64,000 bases of DNA from Mesorhizobium sp. WSM2240 (lineage in GTDB: Bacteria > Pseudomonadota > Alphaproteobacteria > Rhizobiales > Rhizobiaceae): contig NZ_CP159253.1 of the NCBI RefSeq assembly GCF_040438645.1, forward strand, positions 310,001 to 374,000, written 5' to 3'. The position numbers were made by a program, and so were the translations under genes. Below the pieces are notes generated by a model. That model was not told the origin of the DNA and searched no databases. It saw only the letters and a program-made list of their open reading frames with translations. Positions 63,782 through 64,000 of this stretch are shown here, piece after piece (positions within the stretch are counted from its first letter, which is position 1; each line of letters begins with the position of its first letter).

Positions 63782-64000
63782 CTAGACGTCGATTTTCCCA
63801 GACATCATTCCAGCGCGATAGGCAGCGTAGCCGTCGGTTTTTCGGATATCGATGCTCCCGCAGGCGAGGCAGGCATCAGCCTCTTTGCCGCTCTTCTCCT
63901 TCCGGAACTTGACGACCGGCAGCCCGTTCTCGACCGTGTCGGGGTACCGTTCCAGACCGCGGTGCGCATCGCATCGAGCGCCGGCTCCCATGGAACCACT
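63782..64000 (-). CDS. Unidentified protein, C-terminal end
   Basis: The frame ending at 63782 reads (to the right edge) ERYPDTVENGLPVVKFRKEK, then SGKEADACLACGSIDIRKTD and GYAAYRAGMMSGKIDV. The composition is protein-like, with two cysteines (CLAC) that could be part of a metal site or disulfide. A second frame (stop near 63805) is Ser/Arg/Pro-rich and less likely. The gene continues beyond the window. No family recognised. Confidence 0.4.
   Translation of the reverse strand, partial: SGSMGAGARCDAHRGLERYPDTVENGLPVVKFRKEKSGKEADACLACGSIDIRKTDGYAAYRAGMMSGKIDV

Noticed and set aside
63805..64000. Alternative frame at the right end
   Set aside because: Ser/Arg/Pro-rich; the frame ending at 63782 looks more like protein. 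Only more sequence can settle it.
1..64000. CRISPR array, rRNA, prophage or complete conjugation module
   Set aside because: No regularly spaced repeats, no rRNA sequence, and no phage structural or transfer genes were seen.

Overview
The window looks like chromosomal DNA of a high-GC alphaproteobacterium of the Hyphomicrobiales/Phyllobacteriaceae type (Mesorhizobium-like). The reasons are a class I lysyl-tRNA synthetase, a PodJ-type polarity protein, a ligase-associated DNA repair cluster (exonuclease, ligase, DEXH helicase, PdeM), a rhizobial 3-hydroxybutyrate dehydrogenase, FixJ-like response regulators and rhizobial dispersed repeats. This is inferred from gene families, not from a database search.

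Region 1 (1-15.9 kb) is an envelope/organosulfate module. A minus-strand operon carries two large arylsulfatases and the start of a BASS-type membrane transporter. On the plus strand lie a hybrid sensor kinase (periplasmic-binding-protein-like sensor plus PAS domains), an overlapping LuxR/FixJ-type regulator, a stand-alone receiver, a large MscS channel, a divergent outer-membrane barrel, and secreted DUF3300 and DUF2950 proteins. Five near-identical 16-bp elements of the form TTGGACCAAGGGGCAA (5290, 8882, 9558, 13291, 13377) lie only in the intergenic regions of this module. They are the strongest sign of one undescribed regulon here. The kinase also appears to have a frame break between its signal peptide and its body.

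Region 2 (15.9-18.9 kb) is accessory DNA: an open frame broken by a stop, a compact tyrosine recombinase, and decayed repeats. Two repeat families flank the recombinase in the order A-gene-B, and the same A-gene-B arrangement surrounds an unrelated methyltransferase at 31.2-32.5 kb.

Region 3 (18.9-25.2 kb) is a minus-strand bufferin operon (bufA1, MNIO-family bufB1, bufC1, doxX) that continues, closely packed, into a type II NADH dehydrogenase-like flavoprotein, a membrane adenylate cyclase and a DUF3307 protein. Region 4 (25.4-31.1 kb) holds patatin and bdhA, a divergent LysR regulator, a secreted cupin, an MFS transporter and a secreted DUF302 protein.

Region 5 (31.1-34 kb) holds the methyltransferase cassette, then an AT-richer frameshifted AAA-ATPase gene truncated by an IS3-type remnant, next to a tRNA-Thr(CGT). 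Region 6 (34-43.9 kb) holds an unknown membrane protein and the ligase-associated repair genes, with an IS630-family element inserted in the middle. Region 7 (43.9-49.7 kb) has a TIGR02186 protein coupled to a TauE/SafE permease, and PodJ. Region 8 (49.8-57.9 kb) is a complete beta-oxidation operon next to a MerR regulator gene. Matching palindromes precede both the regulator gene and the operon. Region 9 (58-64 kb) holds an S24/LexA-like regulator, a thermonuclease-like protein, lysyl-tRNA synthetase, TerB-like protein, a sterol desaturase-like protein, a solute-binding protein and the 3' end of an unidentified gene.
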